Origin: Acidobacteriota bacterium
GTDB lineage: Bacteria; Acidobacteriota; Blastocatellia; Pyrinomonadales; Pyrinomonadaceae
DNA: 64,000 nt
Assembly (NCBI GenBank): GCA_016700175.1
Contig: CP065003.1
Location: 1,250,001-1,314,000, forward strand
Direction of reading: 5' to 3'
The stretch's first letter is position 1. The number at the start of each line of letters is the position of its first letter. Shown here one piece after another: positions 24,799 through 32,925 of the stretch. The notes under the pieces are model-generated. The model was not told where the DNA came from, made no database searches, and saw nothing but the letters and a program-made list of their open reading frames with translations. A program made the translations under genes and the position numbers.

Positions 24799-25755
24799 TT
24801 TTATCGCCGGGACAATCTTTCTCGCGGCCTCGATCGCGGGCTTGATGTGGCGGTGGCGCGTGAAATGGCCGGCGACGAAAACGCCCGGGACATTCGTTTC
24901 GAACGTCTCGTCGTCATAGACCGGAACCTCTCCGTATTTCCCCTCTTCGGTTTCAACTCCCAGCGACTTAAGCATTGAGAGGTCCGCGTCCGAGCCGATC
25001 AGGACAAAAACCACGTCGTTTTCGAGCTCGCACCGCTTTCCGTCCTCGTCCTCCAGGACAACGCTTTCATCGGTGATCTCGACGACTTTGCCGAGAAAGA
25101 ACAGTTGGAGGCATCGCTTTTCAAGCTGTTCCTCGAGAGGATTCTTGACCCAGTACTTTATGCACCCCTGCTTCGGATCCGTGTTCTCCCAGTCCCCGCG
25201 GAAGATCGCGAGCGTGGCTTCGGCGCCTTCCCCGGCGAGGAAGAGAGCGGCCTCGCCGGCCGAGTTCCCTCCTCCCACGACAAGAGCTTTCTTCCTGACC
25301 CACGGATATGTTTCGCGAAAATGATGGGAGACCTTCGGAAGATCTTCGCCCGGAACGCCTAGCTTTCGCGGATAATCCATCGCGCCCGAGGCGAAGAGGA
25401 TGTGTGCGGCCTTGTACACGTTGGCGCCGGTCTTGATCTCGAACCCTCCGTCCGTTTCAGAAACGCCGAGGACGGTCTCTTCCGTCCGGACTTTCAGATC
25501 GTTCTCGATCACGAACCGGACGTAGTAAGAGAGGAGTTCTTCGCGCGTTGGCTTGTCCCTCGCGGGATCGAGGTCGCCTTCGCGGAATTCGAGCTCGTCC
25601 GGGGTTGAAAAGACCGTTAGTCCGACTGGGTAGTTATAGATCGTGTTTCCGATCAGGCCCTTCTCGATGACGAGGTAATCGAGCCCGGCTTTCTTCGCTT
25701 CCCAGGCGGCGGAGATGCCGGCTGGCCCGGCGCCTATGATCAAAAGGTCTAGCAT
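24772..25755 (-). CDS. YpdA-like NAD(P)H flavin oxidoreductase
   Basis: FAD/NAD(P)-dependent pyridine nucleotide-disulphide-type reductase (327 residues) without a CxxC redox pair, as in YpdA (bacillithiol disulfide reductase) relatives. The FAD motif GAGPAGISAAW lies at residues 8-18, a second dinucleotide motif VVGGGNSAGEAALF near 165, and GVFVAGHFTRHRHIKPAIEAARK near the end. Whether the organism makes bacillithiol is unknown. The ATG directly abuts a GAGTNNN heptamer array with no Shine-Dalgarno, and the stop lies in a second array, so the gene is bracketed by arrays. Confidence 0.85.
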   Translation of the reverse strand: MLDLLIIGAGPAGISAAWEAKKAGLDYLVIEKGLIGNTIYNYPVGLTVFSTPDELEFREGDLDPARDKPTREELLSYYVRFVIENDLKVRTEETVLGVSETDGGFEIKTGANVYKAAHILFASGAMDYPRKLGVPGEDLPKVSHHFRETYPWVRKKALVVGGGNSAGEAALFLAGEGAEATLAIFRGDWENTDPKQGCIKYWVKNPLEEQLEKRCLQLFFLGKVVEITDESVVLEDEDGKRCELENDVVFVLIGSDADLSMLKSLGVETEEGKYGEVPVYDDETFETNVPGVFVAGHFTRHRHIKPAIEAARKIVPAIKRKVLSAER

Positions 25756-25882
25756 CTCGTGAGTTATGAGTTATGAGTTTCGAGTGATGAGTTATGAGTT
25801 CGAGTGATAAGTAATGAGTTTCGAGTGATGAGTTTTGAGTGACGAGTTATGAGTAGTGAGTTTCGAGTGATGAGTATCGTGT
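25756..25882. repeat. GAGTNNN heptamer array
   Basis: About seventeen 7-bp units of the form GAGTTAT, GAGTTTC or GAGTGAT between the flavoprotein start and the 25933 gene. One or two units have lost a base. Confidence 0.9.
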
Positions 25883-25932
25883 AACGAGCAGCGTGGGCGG
25901 GCACAGGTCCCGCCCCTACGAACAATCTCTCG

Positions 25933-26190
25933 TCAGGCCTCCTCCTCAAGCTCCTTCAGCAACTCCGTGAACTTCTCGATCTGCTTCTTCGTGTTCTCAA
26001 GCTCCCGTTTCGATTCCAGATAACTTTCCCACTCGCCTGTGTTGGTCAATGCCTTTACGACGTCCTCGTCCAGCGCGTGGGACATCACGACAAGCAGATC
26101 GCTCAGCGCCTCGTGCCCCTTCAAGAGCGACTGTATGATCGTGTACGCAAGCTGAGCCTGCGGTCTGTCCAGATCGTTAAGTTCTTCCAT
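25933..26190 (-). CDS. Small coiled-coil protein, unknown function
   Basis: An 85-residue cytosolic protein, helical throughout: DRPQAQLAYTIIQSLLKGHEALSDLLVVMSHALDEDVVKAL, then a Glu/Lys-rich coiled coil (SKRELENTKKQIEKFTELLKELEEEA). No family recognised. It starts 11 bases after the ygfZ stop, so it belongs to the leftward operon UDG-ygfZ-this gene. The tight coupling and acidic helical character suggest a genuine gene. Confidence 0.75.
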   Translation of the reverse strand: MEELNDLDRPQAQLAYTIIQSLLKGHEALSDLLVVMSHALDEDVVKALTNTGEWESYLESKRELENTKKQIEKFTELLKELEEEA

Positions 26191-26201
26191 CGGTTAATGA
26201 T

Positions 26202-27206
26202 TCAGGCAATGAACGGCAGGTCGGAGACCCGCGCCGTCTGGTGCCCGATCCTCAGTTCCGTACCGTTCTCCGCGAAGGCGCTTCGGACGTACGCCATCGC
26301 GATGTGTTTCTCGAGTTTCGGCGAATACGCTTTCGAAGTCACCACGCCGGCGTTCTTTCCTTCCTGGGAAAGCAGTTCGTCGCCCGCATTCACAAGCGCT
26401 TCGGGCGCGTCGAACACAAGTCCTTTCAGTTCCTTCGCGACTTTTCCGCGAAAATGAATGCGGGCGATCACTTCCTGCCCGATATAACAGCCCTTCTGAT
26501 AGCTGATCATCCCCTCGAGGCCAACTTCCGGGACGACCGTTTCACCGTCCATGTCGATCCCGAACCTCGGTATCCCACTCTCTATTCGAAGTACTTCCGC
26601 AAGCGGGCCCTCCGGCAGAACGGCGCCCGCGCTCTTAAGCTCGTCAACGATCGCTCCCAAACTCTCGTAAGGAACACGAAGATCGAAGCCCGAAATCCGT
26701 ACGGAAGGAAGACAGGTCACGGATTCTCCCCGGAAATCGTAAACGGTGGCACCGCAATCCTTCTCCGGCTTGCCGCCGAGCACCTTCTCGATGATGCCGG
26801 CAGACGAGCCGCTACGGACCGACACGATCTTATATCGGTCCGTCAGGTCCTCGACATTGAAGTCCCCTGCAAGCGTGAACCGCGCCAGGTTGGAAAGCAC
26901 GGTCTGATAGGTCGCATCCTCCGTCTCGAAGACAAACGTTCCGCCCTCATTGCTGACCCTGACGACCGCTATCAGCCTGCCTTTCGCGTTCGGGAATGCG
27001 GCGAGCATCGCCGAGCCCTCTTCGAGCTTCGCGATGTCGTTTGTGATCATCCCGTTCAGGAACTGCACCGCTTCGGAGCCCGAAACCGCGATGATCCCGC
27101 GGTCTTCGAGCGATATCCACGGATGCCCTCCATCCCGGACGGCGGAATACGCCTCCAGATCGAAGCTCTCCCTGAATGCCTTGTCCAGTTTTCCCATAAG
27201 TTTCAC
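26202..27206 (-). CDS. ygfZ: YgfZ/GcvT-like folate-binding protein
   Basis: Tetrahydrofolate-binding protein that assists iron-sulphur cluster assembly or repair on a subset of enzymes. The signature KGCYIGQEVIARIHFRG lies near residue 235, including the conserved Cys of K-G-C-Y-x-G-Q-E. The 334 residues match the family. The start is GTG at 27206, overlapping the stop of the glycosylase gene by 4 bases, or ATG at 27197. It lies close to mrp and the ErpA-like gene, which supports an FeS maturation role. Confidence 0.92.
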   Translation of the reverse strand: MKLMGKLDKAFRESFDLEAYSAVRDGGHPWISLEDRGIIAVSGSEAVQFLNGMITNDIAKLEEGSAMLAAFPNAKGRLIAVVRVSNEGGTFVFETEDATYQTVLSNLARFTLAGDFNVEDLTDRYKIVSVRSGSSAGIIEKVLGGKPEKDCGATVYDFRGESVTCLPSVRISGFDLRVPYESLGAIVDELKSAGAVLPEGPLAEVLRIESGIPRFGIDMDGETVVPEVGLEGMISYQKGCYIGQEVIARIHFRGKVAKELKGLVFDAPEALVNAGDELLSQEGKNAGVVTSKAYSPKLEKHIAMAYVRSAFAENGTELRIGHQTARVSDLPFIA

Positions 27207-27808
27207 AATCCCAAACGCTTCAGAGCCTTTCCCAGTACCTCATAATCCCTCAGCTGCGCCGCGATGTTCCGAGTCGACGCGATCACCTGCGGACTCGGAT
27301 GATAAAGCGGCAGAAGCTCGCGGCCGTTCCATACCTTAACTTTTCCAACATCGTCCCTGAGTGTCAAACCGTGCGGCTCGAGCATTCCGAGAGCCTCGAG
27401 CGCCACGCTTCCGAGCGGCACGACAAGCCCGGGATCGATCAGTTCGAGCGTCCTGCGCAGATATCCCGAGCAGTTGTTCATCTCCGACTTCAGAGGCCTT
27501 CGGTTCGCCCCGTTCGGCTTTCTGGGGCTGCAGAGCACGGAATTCGTGATGAATATCTCTTCCCTTTTGAGCCCGATCGAATCCAGGAAAAGCTGGAAAT
27601 TCTCGCCCGATTTATCACCGTGAAACGGCTTGCGGGTCCGGTCGGCGCCCTGCCTGCCGGGAGCTTCGGCGACGAAGAACGCCCGCGGAGAAAGGCTTCC
27701 GTTAAGTTCTGAAAGTACCGCCACTTTATCGCGCATCGCTTCGCAGACAGTGCATTTTCGCGCCTCCGAAGCGAGGTGTTCGAAGCGGGTCAGCCTGGTT
27801 GAACTCAT
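27203..27808 (-). CDS. Family 4/5-type uracil-DNA glycosylase
   Basis: Removes uracil from DNA in base excision repair. The 201-residue protein has paired cysteines near the N-terminus (CTVCEAM), the active-site segment FVAEAPGRQGADRTRKPF, then ITNSVLCSPRKPNGANRRPL and a fourth cysteine (NNCSGYL), the ligand pattern of FeS-containing UDGs, and the C-terminal YHPSPQV motif. The ATG at 27808 is preferred since homology starts there; the frame is open from 27853. Divergent from mrp with a 55-base gap, and translationally coupled to ygfZ. Confidence 0.88.
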   Translation of the reverse strand: MSSTRLTRFEHLASEARKCTVCEAMRDKVAVLSELNGSLSPRAFFVAEAPGRQGADRTRKPFHGDKSGENFQLFLDSIGLKREEIFITNSVLCSPRKPNGANRRPLKSEMNNCSGYLRRTLELIDPGLVVPLGSVALEALGMLEPHGLTLRDDVGKVKVWNGRELLPLYHPSPQVIASTRNIAAQLRDYEVLGKALKRLGL

Positions 27809-27863
27809 ACATCCGAGAGTGTATCGTGAAAAGTTACAGAAGCGAATCAGCAAGGAAAGGGCA

Positions 27864-28946
27864 ATGGGTCAAATCACAGAAGACAAAGTACTTGAACAGC
27901 TTTCGAAGATCACCGATCCGGACCTCGGGAAGGACATCGTCACGCTTGAGTTCATCAAGGACCTGAAGATCGAAGGCGGCGACGTCTCGTTCAGGATCGT
28001 GCTCACGACGCCGGCGTGCCCGGTGAAGGATGCGTTCGAACAGGAAGCGCGGGAGCTCGTCGGATCGATCGAAGGCGTTTCGAACGTCAACGTGACGATG
28101 GACGCCGTGGTCCCGAAAGGACGCGGTGTTGCGAACAACGTGGCGGTGCCGGGCGTGAAGAACATCGTGGCGGTCTCATCGGGAAAAGGCGGAGTAGGTA
28201 AATCGACCGTCGCTGTGAACCTCGCGGTCGCCCTTTCACAAGACGGCGCGAAGGTTGGACTGATGGACGCCGACGTCTACGGGCCGAACATTCCGATGAT
28301 GCTGGGGATCCGGAACCAGCCGGAGATCGGCGAAGGCAACAAACTGATCCCGCTCGAGGCGCACGGCGTGAAGGTCATCTCGATGGCCGTATTGGTTCCG
28401 CCGGACAAGCCGATGATCCTCCGCGGGCCTATGCTCCACGGCGTCGTCAGGCAGTTTCTCGCGGATGTTGCGTGGGGAGAGTTGGATTATCTGATCGTCG
28501 ATATGCCTCCGGGCACGGGAGATGTTCAGCTGTCGCTTGCCCAGCTTGTTCCCGTGCAGGGCGCGGTACTGGTGACAACTCCGCAGAAGGTCTCCCTTTC
28601 GGATGTGACCCGTGCGTTCTCGATGTTCGAACAGGTCTCTGTGCCGGTGATAGGAGTTATCGAGAATATGTCTTACTTCATTCCGCCCGATATGCCTGAA
28701 AAGAAATACAACATCTTCGGCGAGGGGGGCGGAGCGAAATTCGCGAACGATCACGGTGTGCCGTTCCTGGGCGAGGTCCCGATCGGTCTGGAGGTCCGCG
28801 AAGGCGGCGACGCCGGAACTCCGGTCGTCGTCTCGCATCCGGACTCGCCACAGGCGGAAGCGTTCGGAAAAGTAGCGGAAGAGGTAGCAAGGCAGGTATC
28901 GATCGAGGCTATGAAGCCCGAACTGGTGGTGATGACCCGGGCTTAA
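27864..28946 (+). CDS. mrp: Mrp/ApbC iron-sulphur carrier P-loop ATPase
   Basis: FeS cluster carrier or scaffold ATPase (360 residues). The N-terminal MIP18/DUF59 domain (about 1-85) includes TTPACPVKD. The P-loop domain has a deviant Walker A SSGKGGVGKST, DADVYGPNIPMMLG and DYLIVDMPPGTGD. The CxxC that binds the bridging cluster in many Mrp proteins after ENMSYF is replaced (IPPDMPEKKYNIFG), as in a subset of bacterial Mrps. The ATG at 27864 has an AGGAAAGG site; upstream in-frame starts are antisense to the glycosylase gene and rejected. Confidence 0.94.
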   Translation: MGQITEDKVLEQLSKITDPDLGKDIVTLEFIKDLKIEGGDVSFRIVLTTPACPVKDAFEQEARELVGSIEGVSNVNVTMDAVVPKGRGVANNVAVPGVKNIVAVSSGKGGVGKSTVAVNLAVALSQDGAKVGLMDADVYGPNIPMMLGIRNQPEIGEGNKLIPLEAHGVKVISMAVLVPPDKPMILRGPMLHGVVRQFLADVAWGELDYLIVDMPPGTGDVQLSLAQLVPVQGAVLVTTPQKVSLSDVTRAFSMFEQVSVPVIGVIENMSYFIPPDMPEKKYNIFGEGGGAKFANDHGVPFLGEVPIGLEVREGGDAGTPVVVSHPDSPQAEAFGKVAEEVARQVSIEAMKPELVVMTRA

Positions 28947-29200
28947 GAAAGAAGAAGTAACAGGATTCACAGGATGAAAAAGATGGCCGGACCGGAATTA
29001 TCCGGCGAGCCTCCCAGTTAGTCAGGTTTTGAGCCCGGTTGAACCGGTATTGGAGAGTTGAGTGCCCGGACCGATCTATCTTTTGTATCCTTTGCATCCT
29101 GTTTCCCTCCTGTTGCAGATTCAGCCTTTGTCAGCTAAAATTCACTTTTAAGTAAAGATTCGAAAGGATCTGGATATCATTAGGAGAAACAAAGAAGATT
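28947..29200. other. Gap between mrp and the ErpA-like gene
   Basis: No gene seen. A short direct motif of the kind ACAGGATTCACAGGATG (28960-28976) and TTTGTATCCTTTGCATCCTG (29082-29101) form a loose inverted repeat around an insert with CCGGACCGGAATTATCCGG. This type is common in repeat-rich genomes. Confidence 0.4.
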
Positions 29201-29557
29201 ATGTCAGCAGTAGCAACTCCCGAATTGGAACTCGTAGTGACGCAACCGGCGGTTGCCGAGATCAAGAAGTTCATGGAAGGCGAGGACGATCTTCCCGAAA
29301 CCGCGGGTCTGAGGGTCAGGGTCGTGCCGGGCGGATGTTCCGGATTTCAGTACAGCCTTAACATCGAAGAAGAGTCGCGCCAGGGCGATCACATCATCGA
29401 TCGTGACGGCATCAGGCTGTTCGTTGACATGTTCTCCGCCCAGTACCTGAACGGCATTACGATCGACTACGTTACGAACATGATGGGCTCCGGATTCACA
29501 TTCGAGAACCCGAACGCGACAGGCGGCTGCGGATGCGGCTCGTCGTTCTCCGCGTAA
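29201..29557 (+). CDS. erpA: ErpA/IscA-type iron-sulphur insertion protein
   Basis: A-type FeS carrier of 118 residues with the three conserved cysteines: Cys in VVPGGCSGFQYSL and the C-terminal pair GGCGCGSSF. It transfers clusters to apo-enzymes, often receiving them from scaffold proteins. Start ATG 29201, with AGGAGA about 20 bases upstream but no nearer site. It is downstream of mrp on the same strand, separated by 254 bases. It could equally be called an IscA/SufA paralogue. Confidence 0.92.
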   Translation: MSAVATPELELVVTQPAVAEIKKFMEGEDDLPETAGLRVRVVPGGCSGFQYSLNIEEESRQGDHIIDRDGIRLFVDMFSAQYLNGITIDYVTNMMGSGFTFENPNATGGCGCGSSFSA

Positions 29558-29577
29558 AATTCCTCCAGCCAGAACTT

Positions 29578-29611
29578 TGCGGGGCTGCTTTTCAGGCGGT
29601 CCCGCATTTTT
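29578..29611 (+). terminator. Terminator after the ErpA-like gene
   Basis: TGCGGG (29578-29583) pairs with CCCGCA (29601-29606) around a 17-base loop, followed by five T. It is 20 bases after the stop codon. Confidence 0.6.
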
Positions 29612-30005
29612 ATTGGCCGGAATCTGGAGCACGGGCGCGATTGCCACTGTCAGTTAGTATCCAACGGACAACATAAGGAACGGCGGCGGGTCGGAGAAGG
29701 AAGGAAGGCAGATCCGGGGACTTCGCAAAGCGAAGTCCCCGTCCATCGGTCAGGTCTTTCACGATAATCGTTCGCGGTTCCGCGTGCCGACCCACTCCCT
29801 TTGGACGGCTGCATCTCCAATCCCCGCTTGCATTCGCGGGCGAACTGCGTCACAATCCCTAGGTCTTTTAGAAGAAAACAACTAAAACAATTAAATCAGC
29901 GGTGCCGCTCACAGGCTTGGGAACATTCAGCTCATTGGCGCTTTTCTTTAAATAGGCTGCCTCATCCCGCAGTAACCGCAAGACCTCCCGAACTCAACCC
30001 AATCT
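29612..30005. repeat. Gene-free region with a perfect 11-bp hairpin
   Basis: No supported gene. The one strong structure is GGGGACTTCGC (29716-29726), AAA loop, GCGAAGTCCCC (29730-29740), a REP-type palindrome without a T run. The rest shows no tandem repeat. An AT-richer stretch near 29880-29960 precedes the NlpC gene and likely contains its promoter. Confidence 0.6.
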
Positions 30006-30683
30006 ATGAACTTTTCTGAACCTTTCGGAAAGCTGCGCTTCCTTTTTGCCGTACCGTTTCTTTTCTTGTTCGTGTTTTCTGCGACTTCGTCCGCTCAGGA
30101 CCGCGAAAGGGTCGTAGAAGAGACCAACAGGAGAAATGCCGAGCAGCAGAACACGCCGGCGAACCGCCGCCCGGGACTTACCAACGAGATTCGAGTCGTC
30201 CGCGAACCGAAGAACGAAGGATCGCTGATCAAGAAGACCGGCTCCTCGGCATCGACAGCCGCCGCGAAGAAGTCCTCGGCTTATTACAATGTTACCGTCC
30301 GGGCGATGATGCTCAACTCGATCCGGGACAAGCTGGGCCTTCGATATGTTTACGGTTCCCAGGGGCCGAACACGTACGACTGCTCCGGATTCGTCTGGAA
30401 AGTGTTCGAAGAGGCCGGCCTGCCGTTCACGCGCACAAGTGCTGCGGAATATTGGCGAACTTTCGAGCCTGTGGAAGGCGACGACCGTTACCAGTTCGGA
30501 ACTCTGGTCTTCTTCAACCGCCTCGGCCACGTAGGGATCGTCGTGGACAAGAACGGCTTCTATCACGCTTCGACCAGCAAGGGAGTGACGTATTCGAAGT
30601 TCGAGGGCTACTGGGAGAAGAGGATCGTGGGCTACAGGCGAGTGCCTTTGAGCGCTCTGGTGTTCGATAAGCCCGAGTTTTAG
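30006..30683 (+). CDS. NlpC/P60-family cell-wall peptidase
   Basis: Exported gamma-D-glutamyl-diaminopimelate-type endopeptidase (225 residues) that trims peptidoglycan. Residues about 1-32 are a signal peptide (FLFAVPFLFLFVFSATSSAQ). A polar linker leads to the NlpC domain (about 95-220) with the catalytic cysteine in NTYDCSGFVW, histidine in LGHVGIVVD and the third polar residue in YHAS. No LysM or SH3 targeting domain is visible. The IS1182 element begins only about 20 bases after its stop, so the natural downstream context is disrupted. Confidence 0.9.
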   Translation: MNFSEPFGKLRFLFAVPFLFLFVFSATSSAQDRERVVEETNRRNAEQQNTPANRRPGLTNEIRVVREPKNEGSLIKKTGSSASTAAAKKSSAYYNVTVRAMMLNSIRDKLGLRYVYGSQGPNTYDCSGFVWKVFEEAGLPFTRTSAAEYWRTFEPVEGDDRYQFGTLVFFNRLGHVGIVVDKNGFYHASTSKGVTYSKFEGYWEKRIVGYRRVPLSALVFDKPEF

Positions 30684-30702
30684 GAACGAATGATTTTGAA
30701 GC

Positions 30703-32388
30703 AGAAAGAGGCTGTCTGAAAAGTCAGCCTCTTTTCTGTTTTCAGGGTACAATATTCAGCATGAAAAAGAAGGGTCCGGTCTTCAGAAAGTACGACCAGA
30801 ACCAGCCGATGCTGCTTCCGCCGAGTTACGACGAGCTGATCCCGGAAAACCATCCGGTGAGGGTGGTGAACGAGGTGATCGAGCGGATCGACATCAGTGG
30901 GATAGAGCGGGGATACAAGGGTGGGGGAGCGTCGAGCTATCATCCGCGGATGCTGCTGAAGGTGCTGGTGTACGCATATCTGAGGAACATCTACTCGTCG
31001 AGGAAGATGGAGCAGGCGCTAAAGGAGAACATCCACTTCATGTGGCTGAGCTCAGGAGCAAAGCCTGATCACAACACGATCAACGACTTTCGGGGCAAGA
31101 GGCTGTCGGGAGAGTTGGAGAAAGTGTTTTCGGAAGTGGTGCAGCTGCTTGCGGGGGAGGGAGTGCTGTCGCTGAAGGAAGCTGTTCTTGACGGGACAAA
31201 GATCGAGGCGAACGCGAACCGGTACACGTTCGTGTGGGGCAAGACGGTGAAAGGGAACCGTGAGCGGATCAAAGAGCAGTTGAAGCAGCTGTGGGCGTAT
31301 GTCGAGAAGCTGTACGAGGACGAGGAACAGACACCGAACGAGCCGGACTTTGAAGCGATGGACCCGGAGGCCGTCGAGCGTGCGATAGAAGAGATCAACG
31401 AGGCCCTGAAGGACAAGGAGACGGACCCGAAGACGAGGCAGAAGCTTAGGTACGCAAAGAAGAACTGGCCGAAGAAGCTGGCGGAGTACGAAGAAAAGGA
31501 GAAGCTTCTGAATGGCCGGAACAGCTACTCGAAGACGGACCCGGACGCGACGTTCATGAGGATGAAGGAAGACCATCTGGGGAACGGGCAGCTGAAACCC
31601 GCATACAACGTGCAGGCCTCGACCGAAGGGCACTACATTCTGAACTACACGCTGGCGCAGACGCCGGCGGACACATCGGCTCTGAAGGATCATATCGAGA
31701 GCTACCTGAAGAAGTACGGCGGGGCGCCCGAGTCGCTGACTGCGGACGCGGGATACGGATCGGAGGAGAACTACGAATACCTCGGGGAGAGGGGGATCAC
31801 CGGGTTCGTCAAATACAACTGGTTCCACAAGGATGTCACGGACAAAAAGCGCCGTGAGGATCCTTTCTTGTCCGACAATCTCAGGTACGACGAAGAAACC
31901 GACACGCTGTACTGTCCTGCGGGGAAGCCGATGGACTACATCGGGGACAAGGAGAGAACGAGCGCGGGAGGATATCTCCAGCGGTCAAGGCTCTACAAGG
32001 CGGTGAACTGCCGGGGATGCCCGATGCGGGGCCCCTGCCACAAAGCCGAAGGTGACAGGGTCGTCGAGCGCAACTTCAACCTGATCAAACACCGGCGAAG
32101 GGCTCGCGAGCTGCTCGAAAGCGAAGAGGGCATCGAGAAACGAAAGAAGAGAATGACGGTCGAGGCGGTGTTCGGGAATATAAAACAGAACAAGGGGTTC
32201 AGGAGGTTCAACCTGCGGGGGATCGAGAAGGTGACCACGGAAATGGGACTAATAGCGATCGCCCACAACCTCCAGAGGTTCAGCAAGGCCAGGTTCGCCT
32301 GACCAGGCGGCCTTTTCTTGCTCAAAAAATCCGCCGGCCGGCAAAAAATGAGGCTGCCCGACAATCAGTAATCAGACAGCCTCTTTCT
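30703..32388 (+). mobile_element. IS1182-family insertion sequence
   Basis: Bounded by inverted repeats AGAAAGAGGCTGTCTG (30703-30718) and its complement CAGACAGCCTCTTTCT (32373-32388). Each end is also self-complementary: left, AGAGGCTG pairs with CAGCCTCT followed by a T run (30708-30735); right, GAGGCTGCC and the terminal GACAGCCTC fold similarly. It carries one intact transposase. Flanking bases show no clear target duplication. About 1.69 kb. Confidence 0.85.
30761..32302 (+). CDS. IS1182-family transposase
   Basis: DDE transposase of 513 residues. The N-terminal DUF772/InsH-like helical domain (about 15-110: HPVRVVNEVIERIDISGI, YHPRMLLKVLVYAYLRNIYS) is followed by catalytic Asp in EAVLDGTKIEANANRY, Asp in SLTADAGYGSEENYEYL and Glu in MTVEAVFGNIKQNKGFRR. 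A cysteine cluster (CPAGK, NCRGCPMRGPCHK) lies before the third catalytic residue, as is typical of this family. The frame is intact, so the copy may be active. A transcription-stopping hairpin sits just upstream within the terminal repeat. Confidence 0.96.
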   Translation: MKKKGPVFRKYDQNQPMLLPPSYDELIPENHPVRVVNEVIERIDISGIERGYKGGGASSYHPRMLLKVLVYAYLRNIYSSRKMEQALKENIHFMWLSSGAKPDHNTINDFRGKRLSGELEKVFSEVVQLLAGEGVLSLKEAVLDGTKIEANANRYTFVWGKTVKGNRERIKEQLKQLWAYVEKLYEDEEQTPNEPDFEAMDPEAVERAIEEINEALKDKETDPKTRQKLRYAKKNWPKKLAEYEEKEKLLNGRNSYSKTDPDATFMRMKEDHLGNGQLKPAYNVQASTEGHYILNYTLAQTPADTSALKDHIESYLKKYGGAPESLTADAGYGSEENYEYLGERGITGFVKYNWFHKDVTDKKRREDPFLSDNLRYDEETDTLYCPAGKPMDYIGDKERTSAGGYLQRSRLYKAVNCRGCPMRGPCHKAEGDRVVERNFNLIKHRRRARELLESEEGIEKRKKRMTVEAVFGNIKQNKGFRRFNLRGIEKVTTEMGLIAIAHNLQRFSKARFA

Positions 32389-32674
32389 TGGTTTTTGGCT
32401 GAGTTTACCGGCTCTGCCGTCGGTGATGCGATCGTTCTTGCGGCTTCGCCGCCGGTGTGTGCGGTAAGCCTCCGGCTTACCGGGCGCGGCGGCTGATTCG
32501 ATCTCCGCGGAGGCTAAGCCTCCGCGGAAAGAAAAGTTCAGAGGAGCGCCTTGCCGGAAAGGCAAGCCTTTCCGCACACAGCAGCGGCGAAGCCGCAAGA
32601 AAGTCGGCACGCCTCGCCGGAAGGTCAAGCCTTTCCGCACACAGAAGCGGCGGAGCCGCGAGCTTTCAAAAGCC
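32303..32674. repeat. IS end and REP-like GCCTTTCCGCACACA units
   Basis: After the IS right end (to 32388), 32445-32665 consists of palindromes: GCGGTAAGCCTCCGGCTTACCG, with TCCGCGGAGGCTAAGCCTCCGC, and two units of a family with GCCGGAAAGGC, AGCCTTTCCGCACACA and GGCGGCGAAGCCGC. The same family recurs at 48890-48935, 54350-54395 and 61197-61246. No gene. Confidence 0.85.
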
Positions 32675-32893
32675 TCAATCCAGCTTGCTTACGAATCCGG
32701 GCTTCTTTTCAGAATCCTTCACCTCGACAAAGAACACGATCTTGTCGATAGCCACGAACACGCAGTTCTCTTCTTCGTCGTCCAGGCTGAGGATCCCGTC
32801 CGAGACCCTGGCGACCCTGCCTCTGACAACCGAGGTATTTCCGAACGACACGTCTATCTTCTTGCCTTCAAGTTCCTTTAAGAGATCTTCCAT
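32675..32893 (-). CDS. Small beta-rich protein after accC, unknown function
   Basis: A 72-residue protein with alternating beta-strand pattern (KKIDVSFGNTSVVRGRVARVSDGILSLDDEEENCVFVAIDKIVFFVEV), the size and strand order of an Sm-like barrel, though sequence alone does not prove it. RNA binding is speculative. It starts 32 bases after accC on the same strand and is probably the last gene of the long leftward string. Confidence 0.7.
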   Translation of the reverse strand: MEDLLKELEGKKIDVSFGNTSVVRGRVARVSDGILSLDDEEENCVFVAIDKIVFFVEVKDSEKKPGFVSKLD

Positions 32894-32925
32894 ACTTCTC
32901 CCGCTTTCTTAACGTAATCTCATCG

